This document shows positions 53,084 to 61,738 of a DNA stretch of 64,000 bases, in pieces. The translations under genes and the position numbers were made by a program. The stretch's first letter is position 1. Every line of letters begins with the position of its first letter. Location: positions 16,346-80,345 of the forward strand of contig BAIF02000109.1 of the NCBI GenBank assembly GCA_000509105.1. The letters are read 5' to 3'. A model generated the notes under the pieces. That model did no database searches, was not told the DNA's origin, and saw only the letters and a list, made by a program, of their open reading frames with translations. The DNA comes from Clostridiales bacterium VE202-21. Lineage in GTDB: Bacteria > Bacillota > Clostridia > Lachnospirales > Lachnospiraceae.

Positions 53084-53132
53084 AAGAGCACGTTTTATGA
53101 TGGGAAACCAATTCATAGGACGCGCTCTTTTT
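53084..53132 (+). terminator. Terminator of dut
   Basis: AAGAGC and GT pair with AC and GCTCTT around inner stem TTATGA/TTCATA, with a five-T run. Confidence 0.75.
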
Positions 53133-53224
53133 AATCGATTGCATAAATCAGGAAGAACCGGGGATTCTAACCATAGAGATTATCTGTTTCCAAAGGACAG
53201 TAAAAGAGAAAGGGTAGAGATTCC

Positions 53225-54592
53225 ATGATTGAGAAAAATACGAAAAAAGTCAGCAGCTCCTTCCAAGAAAATATAGAATATATGAATCAGGTTCTGCCGG
53301 TTCAGGAAAGCTTTGATGTCATTCAACGGGATATGCTCATAGGAGGAAAAAAGGCAAGTTTTTATTTTATAGATGGATTTACGAAAGATGAGACCATGCT
53401 GAAGATCATGACCTCATTTTTCGGAATTCAGGCGGATGCTATGCCTGAGGACGCCACCGCATTTGCCCAGCAGTGTATTCCCTATGTGGAGGTCGACATT
53501 ATCGGAGATTTTGACCAGGTACTTCGAAATATACTTTCGGGCGTAACATGTCTGTTTATTGATGGATATGAGGTGTGTATTGCGATCGACTGCCGCACTT
53601 ATCCCGCCAGAAGCGTTGAAGAACCGGACAAGGATAAGTCTCTCAGGGGATCGAGGGATGGCTTTGTAGAAACAATCGTGTTCAATACGGCACTGATGCG
53701 CAGGAGGATCCGTGACCCCCATCTGATTATGGAAATGGTAGAAGCCGGGCAGACAAGCAGAACGGATATCGCTCTCTGTTACATGTCTGACCGCGTAGAC
53801 CAGGAACTGCTTAAGAATGTGCAGGAGAGAATCAAGAACCTGAAGCTGGATGATCTGAGGATGAATCAGCAGAGCCTGGCAGATGCCATGTTTAAGCGAA
53901 AATGGTTCAATCCATTTCCAAAATTCAAGTTTACGGAGCGGCCGGATACAGCTGCTGCCTGCCTGCTGGAGGGAAAGGTCGTAATAATGGTGGACAATTC
54001 GCCTTCCGCAATGATACTGCCCACTTCCATATTTGATATGATTGAGGAGGCAAATGATTACTACTTTCCTACCCTTACAGGGGTTTACCTCAAAATATCC
54101 CGGGCGCTGATCACCATACTCACGGTGTTTCTGACTCCTGTTTTTCTGCTGTTTATGCAGAACCCGAACTGGCTGCCGGATGTGTTTGCATTTGTTGCGG
54201 TAAAAGATACGGTCAATATCCCGCTCATATTCCAGCTTTTAATACTGGAACTATCGATTGACGGCCTGCGGCTTGCGGCACTGAATACACCGAGTATGCT
54301 CAGCACGCCGCTCAGTGTAATAGCGGGTCTTGTCATGGGCGAATTCTCGGTAAAGTCAGGCTGGTTTAATTCAGAGGTGATGCTCTATATGGCTTTTGTT
54401 GCGGTAGCAAACTATACGCAGCCCAACTTTGAACTGGGGTATGCACTAAAATTCATGCGGCTTTTGCTGCTGATACTGACTGCCTGCTTCAACGCCGTTG
54501 GGTTTGTGATCGGATGCATTCTGATCGTATGCTTCCTGGCATTTAATAAGACGTTATCCGGAAGAAACTATCTTAATATAAAACTACAGTAG
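53225..54592 (+). CDS. Spore germination protein, GerA family, SpoVAF-like
   Basis: The 455-residue protein has a soluble N-terminal half (residues 1-270; DVIQRDMLIGGKKASFYFID) and about five membrane segments in the C-terminal half, in the order of GerAA-type receptor subunits. LPTSIFDMIEEANDYYFPTL and AALNTPSMLSTPLSVIAGLV are close to SpoVAF. In Bacillus SpoVAF lies in the inner spore membrane with the SpoVA channel and GerA complexes; here no spoVA gene is adjacent. GAGAAAGGGTAGAGATTCC precedes ATG 53225. It supports a spore-forming host. Confidence 0.9.
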   Translation: MIEKNTKKVSSSFQENIEYMNQVLPVQESFDVIQRDMLIGGKKASFYFIDGFTKDETMLKIMTSFFGIQADAMPEDATAFAQQCIPYVEVDIIGDFDQVLRNILSGVTCLFIDGYEVCIAIDCRTYPARSVEEPDKDKSLRGSRDGFVETIVFNTALMRRRIRDPHLIMEMVEAGQTSRTDIALCYMSDRVDQELLKNVQERIKNLKLDDLRMNQQSLADAMFKRKWFNPFPKFKFTERPDTAAACLLEGKVVIMVDNSPSAMILPTSIFDMIEEANDYYFPTLTGVYLKISRALITILTVFLTPVFLLFMQNPNWLPDVFAFVAVKDTVNIPLIFQLLILELSIDGLRLAALNTPSMLSTPLSVIAGLVMGEFSVKSGWFNSEVMLYMAFVAVANYTQPNFELGYALKFMRLLLLILTACFNAVGFVIGCILIVCFLAFNKTLSGRNYLNIKLQ

Positions 54593-54623
54593 CAGAATCA
54601 GCGGTAAAGCATCCTGAAAATCA

Positions 54624-54665
54624 ATGCCCTGTTCTTTCCGAAGCAATATGGGAAAGGCAGGGCAT
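54624..54665. terminator. Bidirectional terminator between convergent genes
   Basis: ATGCCCTG (54624-54631) is mirrored by CAGGGCAT (54658-54665) with inner TTCC/GGGA pairing, between the spoVAF-like gene (+) and the CPBP gene (-). T tracts are weak on both sides. Confidence 0.6.
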
Positions 54666-54674
54666 ACCGTTTTA

Positions 54675-55529
54675 TCACCTTCGCTGTATCTCTCTCATAT
54701 CAGCTCCCTTTTTATACAGGCGAAGCCCGGCGGCTGTCAGAAGAACTGCCGCAGCTGCCACCATAATAAAGAGAAGGGGGCTGCTTGTGTAAACAACTAA
54801 AAAGTCCAGATAGCTGCCGAATAGATTGAACAGGATATGAAACAGAATAGCAGGATAGATACTTCTCCCCAATTTTAAAATGCATCCCAAAATAATTCCT
54901 ATTAAAAATGCATAAATCCCCTGTATCAGATTCATATGATAGACGCCAAAGAGAACTGCCTGTAACAGATTGGCGGCCCAGAAAGGGAGTGCCTTCCGAA
55001 AAAAATGAAGCATCAGTCCACGGAAAATCAGTTCTTCACAGACAGGCGCAAGAATTACAGTATAAACGGTCAGAAGCACCGTCATATCGTTCATGCCGGC
55101 GCTCTCAAACAGCTGGTTATAGCTTTCGTACCAGTCAGGCCGGAAATTAGCAATCACAATAATTAGATATGAAGCAATGTACTGCATGGAAACCATCAGG
55201 ATGAAACATGCCAGCAGCATCCTGGCGTTGAAAATCTGTCCCAGCCGGCGCCGCAGCATCCCTTTGGGAACCGCTGCGATGCGATACCATGTTCCGAGAA
55301 GCAGGATGGTAACCGCGCTGTATAAGAGCATAATTTTAGTATTAAAGCCGGAATCAAGTAAGATGTAACCAAACGCGTCTATGTCAAAACCCCCCGTAGA
55401 AAAGAAATGCATATAAAGAGCCTGACATAAGGAGCAGATCAGGCTGGCAAAGAGCTGGATTGCGAAGGCGGCTGCCAGCGGAAGCAGGGCCATAAGAAAG
55501 TAACCGGCTTTTTTTAGTATGTTTTTAAT
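54675..55529 (-). CDS. CPBP-family intramembrane protease, likely ATT start
   Basis: This Abi/CPBP membrane protease has about seven hydrophobic segments and the motifs EELIFRGLMLHFFRK (catalytic Glu-Glu-x3-Arg) and YHMNLIQGIYAFLIGIIL. The frame is open from an ATG at 55556 that has no ribosome site; a strong AAAGGAGG lies inside that frame, 9 nt before an ATT codon at 55529, and no ATG, GTG or TTG is suitably spaced. I therefore choose the ATT (protein of about 284 residues), a rare start. Relatives process prenylated proteins or give bacteriocin immunity. Confidence 0.8.
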   Translation of the reverse strand: MKNILKKAGYFLMALLPLAAAFAIQLFASLICSLCQALYMHFFSTGGFDIDAFGYILLDSGFNTKIMLLYSAVTILLLGTWYRIAAVPKGMLRRRLGQIFNARMLLACFILMVSMQYIASYLIIVIANFRPDWYESYNQLFESAGMNDMTVLLTVYTVILAPVCEELIFRGLMLHFFRKALPFWAANLLQAVLFGVYHMNLIQGIYAFLIGIILGCILKLGRSIYPAILFHILFNLFGSYLDFLVVYTSSPLLFIMVAAAAVLLTAAGLRLYKKGADMREIQRR

Positions 55530-55767
55530 GAGAATCGACCTCCTTTTATAAAGCATATTTTAAAGAATAGATTTTTGTTTTAGACTTTAGTATACCACAG
55601 GCTAATAAGAAGTTCCATATAGAATCCGGAATGTTAGTGTGTTATACTATATTCATTGTTCCGGTTTACAGCACAGCTTCTTAGCCGGAATCAGCCTAGA
55701 CCTTAAAAGCCGGTTTGGCGGGGCAGAGGCATGTAGAAAATCATGTGAAGAAAAGAGGTAGTTTTAG

Positions 55768-57186
55768 TTGGAAGAGAACAGGGAAATTGAAAAAGCAGAC
55801 AGTGCTGGTAATCCAGGAAAGGACGAGAGGCTGGGCAGTGCGCCGCTTGGAAAATTGATTGCCGAGATGGCGGTTCCGGCAGTGGCAGCCCAGATTATCA
55901 ATGTCCTCTATAATATTGTAGACCGTATTTATATAGGGCATATTCATGGCTATGGCGACATGGCACTGACCGGAGTAGGGGTCACCTTTCCAATTCTAAT
56001 GGTGATCGCGGCCTTCAGTGCATTTGCAGGCATGGGCGGTGCACCGCTGGCATCCATACAACTGGGAAAGAAAAATTACGAAGGGGCCGAAAAGATTCTG
56101 GGTAATTGCGTGGGATTGCTGTTGATTTTTTCGGTGATTCTGACAGTCGGATTTTTGATATTTAAAACACCTATATTATATGCATTTGGCGCCAGCGAAA
56201 CAACCATCGTTTATGCGGAACAGTACATAAGTATTTATTTGATCGGAACCATATTTGTACAGTTCGCCGTGGGGCTTAATACGTTTATAAGCGGCCAGGG
56301 GAATGCCAGGATCGCCATGTTTTCCGTGCTGATTGGGGCTGTGATTAATATCGTGCTGGATCCGATCCTGATCTTTGCTGCAGGAATGGGCGTGCGGGGT
56401 GCAGCTCTTGCCACCATCATTTCCCAGGCGGTAAGCGCCCTTTGGGTGATATGGTTTCTGACTTCAAAGAAAAGCGTCATTCGTATCCGCAGACAGTATA
56501 TACGTCTGAATGCGAGAACAGTGGGGAGCATAGCGGCGCTCGGTGTATCTCCTTTTATCATGCAGAGCACGGAGAGCCTCGTGATGATTACCTTGAATTC
56601 CGGTCTTCAGAAATACGGCGGGGATTTGTACGTGGGCACCATGTCCATTATGTCAAGCATCATGCAGCTGATTGTAATTCCCGTGCAGGGAGCGGCCCAG
56701 GGAGTGCAGCCGATCATGAGCTATAATTACGGCGCCGGAAAGCTGGAAAGAGTAAGAGGTGCATTTGTCCGGATGATCGTAATATGTTTGTCTGCCACGG
56801 TCCTATTGGCCGGGCTTGCTGTCATAAATCCGGCAATATACGCCAGACTGTTTACAGGCAATCAGGAACTGATCGCGCTGACTTGTAAGGTAATGCCGGT
56901 ATATTTCCTCGGAATTACGGTGTTTGGAATCCAAATGGCGTGCCAGACCACATTCCTGGCTCTGGGCCAGGCAAAAGTCTCACTAATCATTGCGCTTTTG
57001 CGTAAGGTGATCCTGCTGATACCACTTGCCATTATCCTTCCGAAGTTCATGGGAGTCATAGGAATCTACAGAGCCGAACCGATAGCTGATTTTACTTCCG
57101 TGGCGATCTCAGCACTTCTCTTTTTCCTTACGGCCAAAAAGATTTTGCGTTCTGACGAAAAAAATGATATGATAGGTAAAGCTTAA
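55768..57186 (+). CDS. MATE family efflux transporter
   Basis: The 472-residue protein has twelve hydrophobic segments in two halves and the typical MATE stretches MAVPAVAAQIINVLYNIVDR and FISGQGNARIAMFSVLIGAV, with the second half's QGAAQGVQPIMSYNYGAGK. It exports drugs or metabolites using Na+ or H+; substrate unknown. The start is TTG at 55768, supported by AAGAGGTAG. A degV gene starts 18 bp after its stop, probably the same transcript. Confidence 0.92.
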   Translation: MEENREIEKADSAGNPGKDERLGSAPLGKLIAEMAVPAVAAQIINVLYNIVDRIYIGHIHGYGDMALTGVGVTFPILMVIAAFSAFAGMGGAPLASIQLGKKNYEGAEKILGNCVGLLLIFSVILTVGFLIFKTPILYAFGASETTIVYAEQYISIYLIGTIFVQFAVGLNTFISGQGNARIAMFSVLIGAVINIVLDPILIFAAGMGVRGAALATIISQAVSALWVIWFLTSKKSVIRIRRQYIRLNARTVGSIAALGVSPFIMQSTESLVMITLNSGLQKYGGDLYVGTMSIMSSIMQLIVIPVQGAAQGVQPIMSYNYGAGKLERVRGAFVRMIVICLSATVLLAGLAVINPAIYARLFTGNQELIALTCKVMPVYFLGITVFGIQMACQTTFLALGQAKVSLIIALLRKVILLIPLAIILPKFMGVIGIYRAEPIADFTSVAISALLFFLTAKKILRSDEKNDMIGKA

Positions 57187-57204
57187 ATTTCAGGAGGGAA
57201 GGAT

Positions 57205-58068
57205 ATGAGAGAATTTATAATTACAGTTAACAGTACGGTAGACTTGCCAAGAAAATGGTTAGAAGAGAGGAATGTACCGGTTGTTCCTTTAAAATATACA
57301 ATCGACGGGGAAACCTATACAGATATGTATGGTCTCACCGGCAAAGAATTTTTTGCAAAGTTGAGAGAGGGGCATATGTCCGTAACCTCCCAGGTGAATC
57401 CGGATGAAGCCAAGGCAGCTCTGGAGCCATTTTTAAAAGAAGGAAAAGACATACTCCATCTGGGATTCTCATCGGGCCTGAGCGGCACGTACAACAGTAT
57501 GAGGATTGCAGGGGAAGAGCTGGCGGAAAAGTATCCGGAAGCCAAGGTCATCATCATTGATACACTCTGTGCATGCCTGGGAGAAGGCCTTCTCCTCTAC
57601 AAAGTGCTGCAACAGAAGGCTTCGGGCAGGAATATCGATGAGATCGCACAGTGGGTAGAAGAGAACAAGCTGCATATCTGCCACAATGTAACCGTAGACG
57701 ACCTGCATCATCTGCACAAAGGCGGACGCGTATCAAAGGCCACGGCAATCGTAGGTACCATGGTCAAGATCAAGCCGATCATCCACGTAGACAACGAGGG
57801 CAAGCTGCAGGTAATCGCAAAAGAGCGGGGCCGCAAGCGTTCGCTGAACAAGATTGTAGAAATGGCCGCAGAGAGAGCCCAGGGCTGGGACAATGACATG
57901 GTTATGATCACACACGGAGACTGCATCGAAGAAGCAGAGTACGTGGCAGAACTGGCAAAAGAAAAACTCGGAGCCAAGGAAGTTTTGATCAACAATATCG
58001 GAACCGTAATTGGAAGCCATACAGGGCCGGGAGTCGTAGCCATCTTCTACATGGGGGAAGAGCGTTAG
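57205..58068 (+). CDS. DegV family fatty-acid-binding protein
   Basis: DegV proteins bind a fatty acid; FakB members present it to the FakA kinase for phospholipid synthesis. The 287-residue chain has INSTVDLPRKWLEERNVPVV-type N-terminal strand (ending VPLKYTIDGETY), the SGLSGTYNSM loop, and YKVLQQKASGRNIDE; the conserved His near the C-terminus lies in GSHTGPGVVAIFY. No fakA gene is near. CAGGAGGGAAGGAT precedes ATG 57205. Confidence 0.92.
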   Translation: MREFIITVNSTVDLPRKWLEERNVPVVPLKYTIDGETYTDMYGLTGKEFFAKLREGHMSVTSQVNPDEAKAALEPFLKEGKDILHLGFSSGLSGTYNSMRIAGEELAEKYPEAKVIIIDTLCACLGEGLLLYKVLQQKASGRNIDEIAQWVEENKLHICHNVTVDDLHHLHKGGRVSKATAIVGTMVKIKPIIHVDNEGKLQVIAKERGRKRSLNKIVEMAAERAQGWDNDMVMITHGDCIEEAEYVAELAKEKLGAKEVLINNIGTVIGSHTGPGVVAIFYMGEER

Positions 58069-58096
58069 TGCGAGGGGATGTGGCTGGTATGGGGAC

Positions 58097-58391
58097 GCCT
58101 GCCTGGAATGTGGAGCGGGATGTCCCGGGATAAAAAAGGATGGGGGCTGGATGCGACCCGTCCGCGGAGAAGTTCTAACGCAAAAGAAACCGTCCATGAG
58201 GGCACGTACAACATGCAACGGGAAAGCCTGATGCTTTCGTCTTAGGTTGTACTGGGAAGTGATTTTGGAAAATCACTTCCCAGCCCTCATGGACGGCTTC
58301 TTTTACGTAAGGACTTCTAACCGCGGTCTCTACGCATCCAGCCCCCATCCTTTTTTATCCCGGGACATCCCGCTCCACATTCCAGGCAGGC
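58097..58391. repeat. 295-bp inverted repeat with 59-bp perfect arms
   Basis: The outer arms (58097-58155 and 58333-58391) are exactly complementary over 59 bp. The next ~48 bp on each side are also complementary with scattered mismatches (CCGTCCATGAGGGC mirrored by GCCCTCATGGACGG). The middle holds two more hairpins: GTACAAC...GTTGTAC enclosing GAAAGC/GCTTTC, and TGGGAAGTGATTTT/AAAATCACTTCCCA (about 58253-58272 and flanks). It fills the gap between convergent degV and the NSS gene. Both arm ends include A6/T6 next to GC-rich stems, so it could stop transcription from both sides, but its size far exceeds a terminator. Confidence 0.9.
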
Positions 58392-58437
58392 TGGACGCAT
58401 CAAGGCAGATCAATCCTCACCTCTAGTGGGGCTCTGA

Positions 58438-58570
58438 GACGGGGGCAGTGGATCTTTTTTGGATACACGTAACATAAATACCTGTTGTTTTGTTAACTGA
58501 CAGAGACATATGCATAGCCTACCGGTATAATTTCGTTCCGTGTATTCAAAAAGATCCACTGCCCCCCGTC
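58438..58570. repeat. 133-bp inverted repeat with 32-bp near-perfect arms
   Basis: The left arm 58438-58469 (GACGGGGGCAGTGGATC, T6, GGATACACG) is mirrored by 58539-58570 with one G/T length difference and one mismatch. The 69-bp centre is AT-rich without a clear gene. It lies 47 bp after the 295-bp repeat and 45 bp before the end of the minus-strand NSS gene. Confidence 0.88.
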
Positions 58571-58614
58571 CCCCACACCCGTCTTTCACTTAGCGACCTC
58601 TTCTGGAGCTCTCC

Positions 58615-59973
58615 CTAGAGACTCATAATCCCTAAGGCATTCATTACGGAGCTTATTAGTATAAGTACCAGTAAGATAGGCGCGATCCATTTTATCATGA
58701 CTGTGAAAAGTTTTTTACTTTTAAAGGCTGCGCCTTCTGCGGATGCCTCTTCGATGATGGTTTTGGGTTTGATGAAAAAACCAACAAAGATACAGGTGAA
58801 GAGTGCTACGATCGGCATTAGGACGCTGTTGCTCAAAAAGTCCCAGAAGTCCAGTATAGACATTCCGATGGGCTGGATGAAATCCCAGACTCCGAATCCG
58901 AGGGAAGAGGGGATTCCCATCAGCAGTACGTAGATTACTACAATGATACAAGTGAACTTTCTTTTCCACTTGAACCGGTCCATCAGGATGGAGACGATTG
59001 TTTCCATCAAGGAAATGGCTGAGGTTACTGCGGCAAAGAATACCAGTATAAAGAATACGGTTCCTACAAATCCTCCCATTGGCATACTAGCAAATACCTT
59101 GGGCAGTGTAATGAACATAAGTCCGGGGCCTGCGCTGAGGGCGGACTGATCCCCGCCGGAAAAGATAAATACGGCTGGAACGATCATGAGCCCGGCAAAG
59201 AATGCGATACCGGTATCGAATATTTCGATCTGCCGCACGGAGCCCTCCAAGCTGGTAGATTTTTTCATGTAAGATCCATAAGTAATCATAATGCCCATTG
59301 CAAGTGACATGGAATAGAAGAGCTGCCCCATGGCTGCAAGCAATGTCTTGACCGAAAAGTCGGACATGTGGGGCATAATGTAATATTTGAGGCCTTCCAT
59401 GGCTCCGTCCATTGTTAAAACGTAGATTGAGATACCGATGGTCAGGACAACGAGTACCGGCATCAGGAACTTACTGACAGTTTCAATTCCCTTTTCAACA
59501 CCTAAAATAACAACAACAGCCGTGAAAACAACGAATAATGCAAACCATAGTATCGGGCTCTTGACTCCGCCGATAAATGTGGTAAAATAGTCATCTCCTG
59601 CGGCAGCTTTTGTTCCCCCTGTTACAAAAGTAGCAAAATACTTGATAACCCATCCGCCGATAACAGAATAGTAAGGCAGTATGATGATCGGTACGACAGC
59701 GGCCAGGACTCCGAGAAATCCAAAACGCTTATCGAGCTTTTTAAAAGCTCCGATTGCACTCAGGCCTGTCTTGCGGCCGAGAGCAATTTCGGCAACCATA
59801 AGAGTAAAACCAAAAGTTATAGCAAGGATAATATAGCATAATAAAAATGTTCCTCCGCCATATTTGGCTACGAGATATGGGAAACGCCATATGTTTCCGA
59901 GACCTACAGCAGAACCGGCGGCAGCCAGAATAAAGCCGATTTTGCTCGTGAAGTTACTTCTGTTTTCGTTCAT
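58615..59973 (-). CDS. Sodium-dependent transporter, NSS/SNF family (copy 2)
   Basis: The 452-residue protein has the NSS signature FTSKIGFILAAAGSAVGLGN then IWRFPYLVAKYGGG, and 11-12 hydrophobic segments. Start 59973 (MNEN) has GAGGAGG 12 nt upstream on the minus strand, a little far; an in-frame ATG at 59994 contains that ribosome site and is excluded. The next NSS gene (copy 3) lies upstream in the same direction, 88 bp away. Substrate is probably an amino acid, but not identifiable. Confidence 0.92.
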   Translation of the reverse strand: MNENRSNFTSKIGFILAAAGSAVGLGNIWRFPYLVAKYGGGTFLLCYIILAITFGFTLMVAEIALGRKTGLSAIGAFKKLDKRFGFLGVLAAVVPIIILPYYSVIGGWVIKYFATFVTGGTKAAAGDDYFTTFIGGVKSPILWFALFVVFTAVVVILGVEKGIETVSKFLMPVLVVLTIGISIYVLTMDGAMEGLKYYIMPHMSDFSVKTLLAAMGQLFYSMSLAMGIMITYGSYMKKSTSLEGSVRQIEIFDTGIAFFAGLMIVPAVFIFSGGDQSALSAGPGLMFITLPKVFASMPMGGFVGTVFFILVFFAAVTSAISLMETIVSILMDRFKWKRKFTCIIVVIYVLLMGIPSSLGFGVWDFIQPIGMSILDFWDFLSNSVLMPIVALFTCIFVGFFIKPKTIIEEASAEGAAFKSKKLFTVMIKWIAPILLVLILISSVMNALGIMSL

Positions 59974-60061
59974 TTGATAAAAAAACCTCCTCATTTTGAC
60001 CCGTAATATTAGACACTAATGGCTATATTATGACATGAAGCGCGGCTGTTGACAAGTGGAA

Positions 60062-61408
60062 TTAACCAATTCCACCGTAAAAAATTCCAAGAATATATAC
60101 AAGAACGGCAACACCGCAGAATACATATCTGGTCATGGGTTCGAACCATTTGCCGACCCTTTTCTTTCTGCCCGCCTGAACAGATTCCAGGGCAAAACCT
60201 CTGCGGCAGACCCAGAACATCGTGATTCCTGCCAGAAGGGCGCCGAGCGGAATAACATAGATCGATATGGTATCCATCCAGATGCTGAGCAGGTCACCTT
60301 CTACAAAGATACCGATGCCGAGTGTGATCACTCCGATGATGGCAATCGACTTTACACGGGAAAATCCAAAACGGCTCTGCAGAGCTTCCACAGGGCTTTC
60401 CAGAAGGTTCATCAGGGAGGTAACCCCTGCACAGAGTACCGCAAAAAAGAATACCACTGCAAACAGGCGGCCGAAAGGCAGACTCCTGATGACTGCAGGG
60501 ATCGTAACAAATAGAAGCCCGGGACCGGAATCGGGAGACATGCCGTAAGCGAAAACTGCCGGGATAATAACGATTCCTGCCAGAAGCGCGGCCAGCGTAT
60601 CAAAGACAGCCACATTTTTTGCACAGCTGATGATGTCCACGTCCTTTTTCAGGTAGCTTCCGTATACAACCGTGCCGCTGCCCGCAAGAGAAAGGGAGAA
60701 GAATGCCTGGCCCATTGCAAAAACCCAGGTCTTTGGATTGGACATGGCTCCCCAGTCCGGTTTGAATAAATAAGCATATCCCGAAAATGATCCGGGCAGC
60801 ATGGCAACGCGTACTGCAAGAAAGATAAACAGTATAAAGAATGCAGGCATCATGACTTTATTGATTTTTTCGATTCCGTGTGAGATGCCAAAGGACATAC
60901 AGACCAGGACAATCAAAAGTCCCAGAAAATGCCAGGGTATACTTCCGAAATCCTGCGCCAGCGCTCCGAAAACCTCTCCCGGTTCCCTGGAACCCAGAAT
61001 GTCCCCTGTTATAGAAGAGAAAAGAAAACGCAGGATCCATCCGATGACAACACTATATCCGATGGCGATTCCAAGGGAGCCGATGACCGGAATCAGCCCC
61101 ACCAGGCTTCCAAGACCCGGTGCATTTCTCTGCGCAAATCCCTTTTTGAAAGCGCCCAACGGTCCGGACTGCATTGCGCGCCCGAAAGCCATCTCACCAA
61201 TCACTCCGGTAAGGCCGATCAGCACAACAAATAGGATATAAGGAATTAAAAATGCAAATCCGCCGAATTCTCCGATCCGATAGGGAAAGAGCCAGATATT
61301 GGCCATGCCCACGGAACTCCCGATACAGGCAATGATAAATCCCCATTTATTTTTGAATTTGTCCTCTGACGGCTTGCTCTTTGCCCCATTTTGCTGTAAA
61401 CTACTCAT
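60062..61408 (-). CDS. Sodium-dependent transporter, NSS/SNF family (copy 3)
   Basis: The 448-residue protein has NKWGFIIACIGSSVGMANIW followed by LFPYRIGEFGG, an NSS first helix with Ala-Asn where copies 1 and 2 have Gly-Asn. About 11 hydrophobic segments follow. AGAGGAATGACT precedes the chosen start 61408; the ATG two codons earlier (61414) is too close to the ribosome site. It is divergent from infC. The pair of tandem genes is quite dissimilar in sequence, so not a recent duplication. Confidence 0.9.
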   Translation of the reverse strand: MSSLQQNGAKSKPSEDKFKNKWGFIIACIGSSVGMANIWLFPYRIGEFGGFAFLIPYILFVVLIGLTGVIGEMAFGRAMQSGPLGAFKKGFAQRNAPGLGSLVGLIPVIGSLGIAIGYSVVIGWILRFLFSSITGDILGSREPGEVFGALAQDFGSIPWHFLGLLIVLVCMSFGISHGIEKINKVMMPAFFILFIFLAVRVAMLPGSFSGYAYLFKPDWGAMSNPKTWVFAMGQAFFSLSLAGSGTVVYGSYLKKDVDIISCAKNVAVFDTLAALLAGIVIIPAVFAYGMSPDSGPGLLFVTIPAVIRSLPFGRLFAVVFFFAVLCAGVTSLMNLLESPVEALQSRFGFSRVKSIAIIGVITLGIGIFVEGDLLSIWMDTISIYVIPLGALLAGITMFWVCRRGFALESVQAGRKKRVGKWFEPMTRYVFCGVAVLVYILGIFYGGIG

Positions 61409-61479
61409 AGTCATTCCTCTTTTCTGTAAAAGTAGCAATATTATAACATAGATTAATGGAAAAATTAAGAGGAAATCTA

Positions 61480-61508
61480 TTGACATTTACCTGAAAATAT
61501 GATAAATT
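61480..61508 (+). promoter_or_regulatory. Promoter of the infC operon
   Basis: TTGACA (61480-61485) is followed after 17 bp by TAAATT (61503-61508), with TATAAT at 61508-61513 as an alternative further on. It precedes the infC leader. Confidence 0.65.
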
Positions 61509-61513
61509 ATAAT

Positions 61514-61655
61514 CTGCGTGAGGCAAAAAATAAAGTAGAGTATCCACTCTCACCATAGCACAATCGGGTGACTATTGGTTTGATATTGAAACATTTACAC
61601 GGTCATTGGCTGTGTATGTCAATATACGGGTGGAGATGTTCACTCGTTTTTTTAA
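61514..61655 (+). ncRNA. infC-rpmI-rplT leader (probable L20 leader)
   Basis: In Firmicutes, ribosomal protein L20 binds a leader before infC and causes early termination. The leader here has a base-paired region around CCACTCTCACC ... GGGTGACTATTGG and ends in an intrinsic terminator, CGGGTG (61627-61632) pairing with CACTCG (61641-61646) followed by seven T. Position, promoter, and terminator before infC fit the L20 leader; the binding-site details cannot be proven by eye. Confidence 0.7.
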
Positions 61656-61738
61656 TTTTATAGGAAATCAGATCCTATGAAACAATTTGCTATCGCGGAA
61701 GAACCTGAAGGAAATTCATTTGATGGAGGTATACAACA

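Noticed and set aside
58069..58614. CRISPR array or tandem repeat in the gap after degV
   Set aside because: Repeats here are inverted pairs, not regularly spaced direct repeats, and no cas gene is present in the window.
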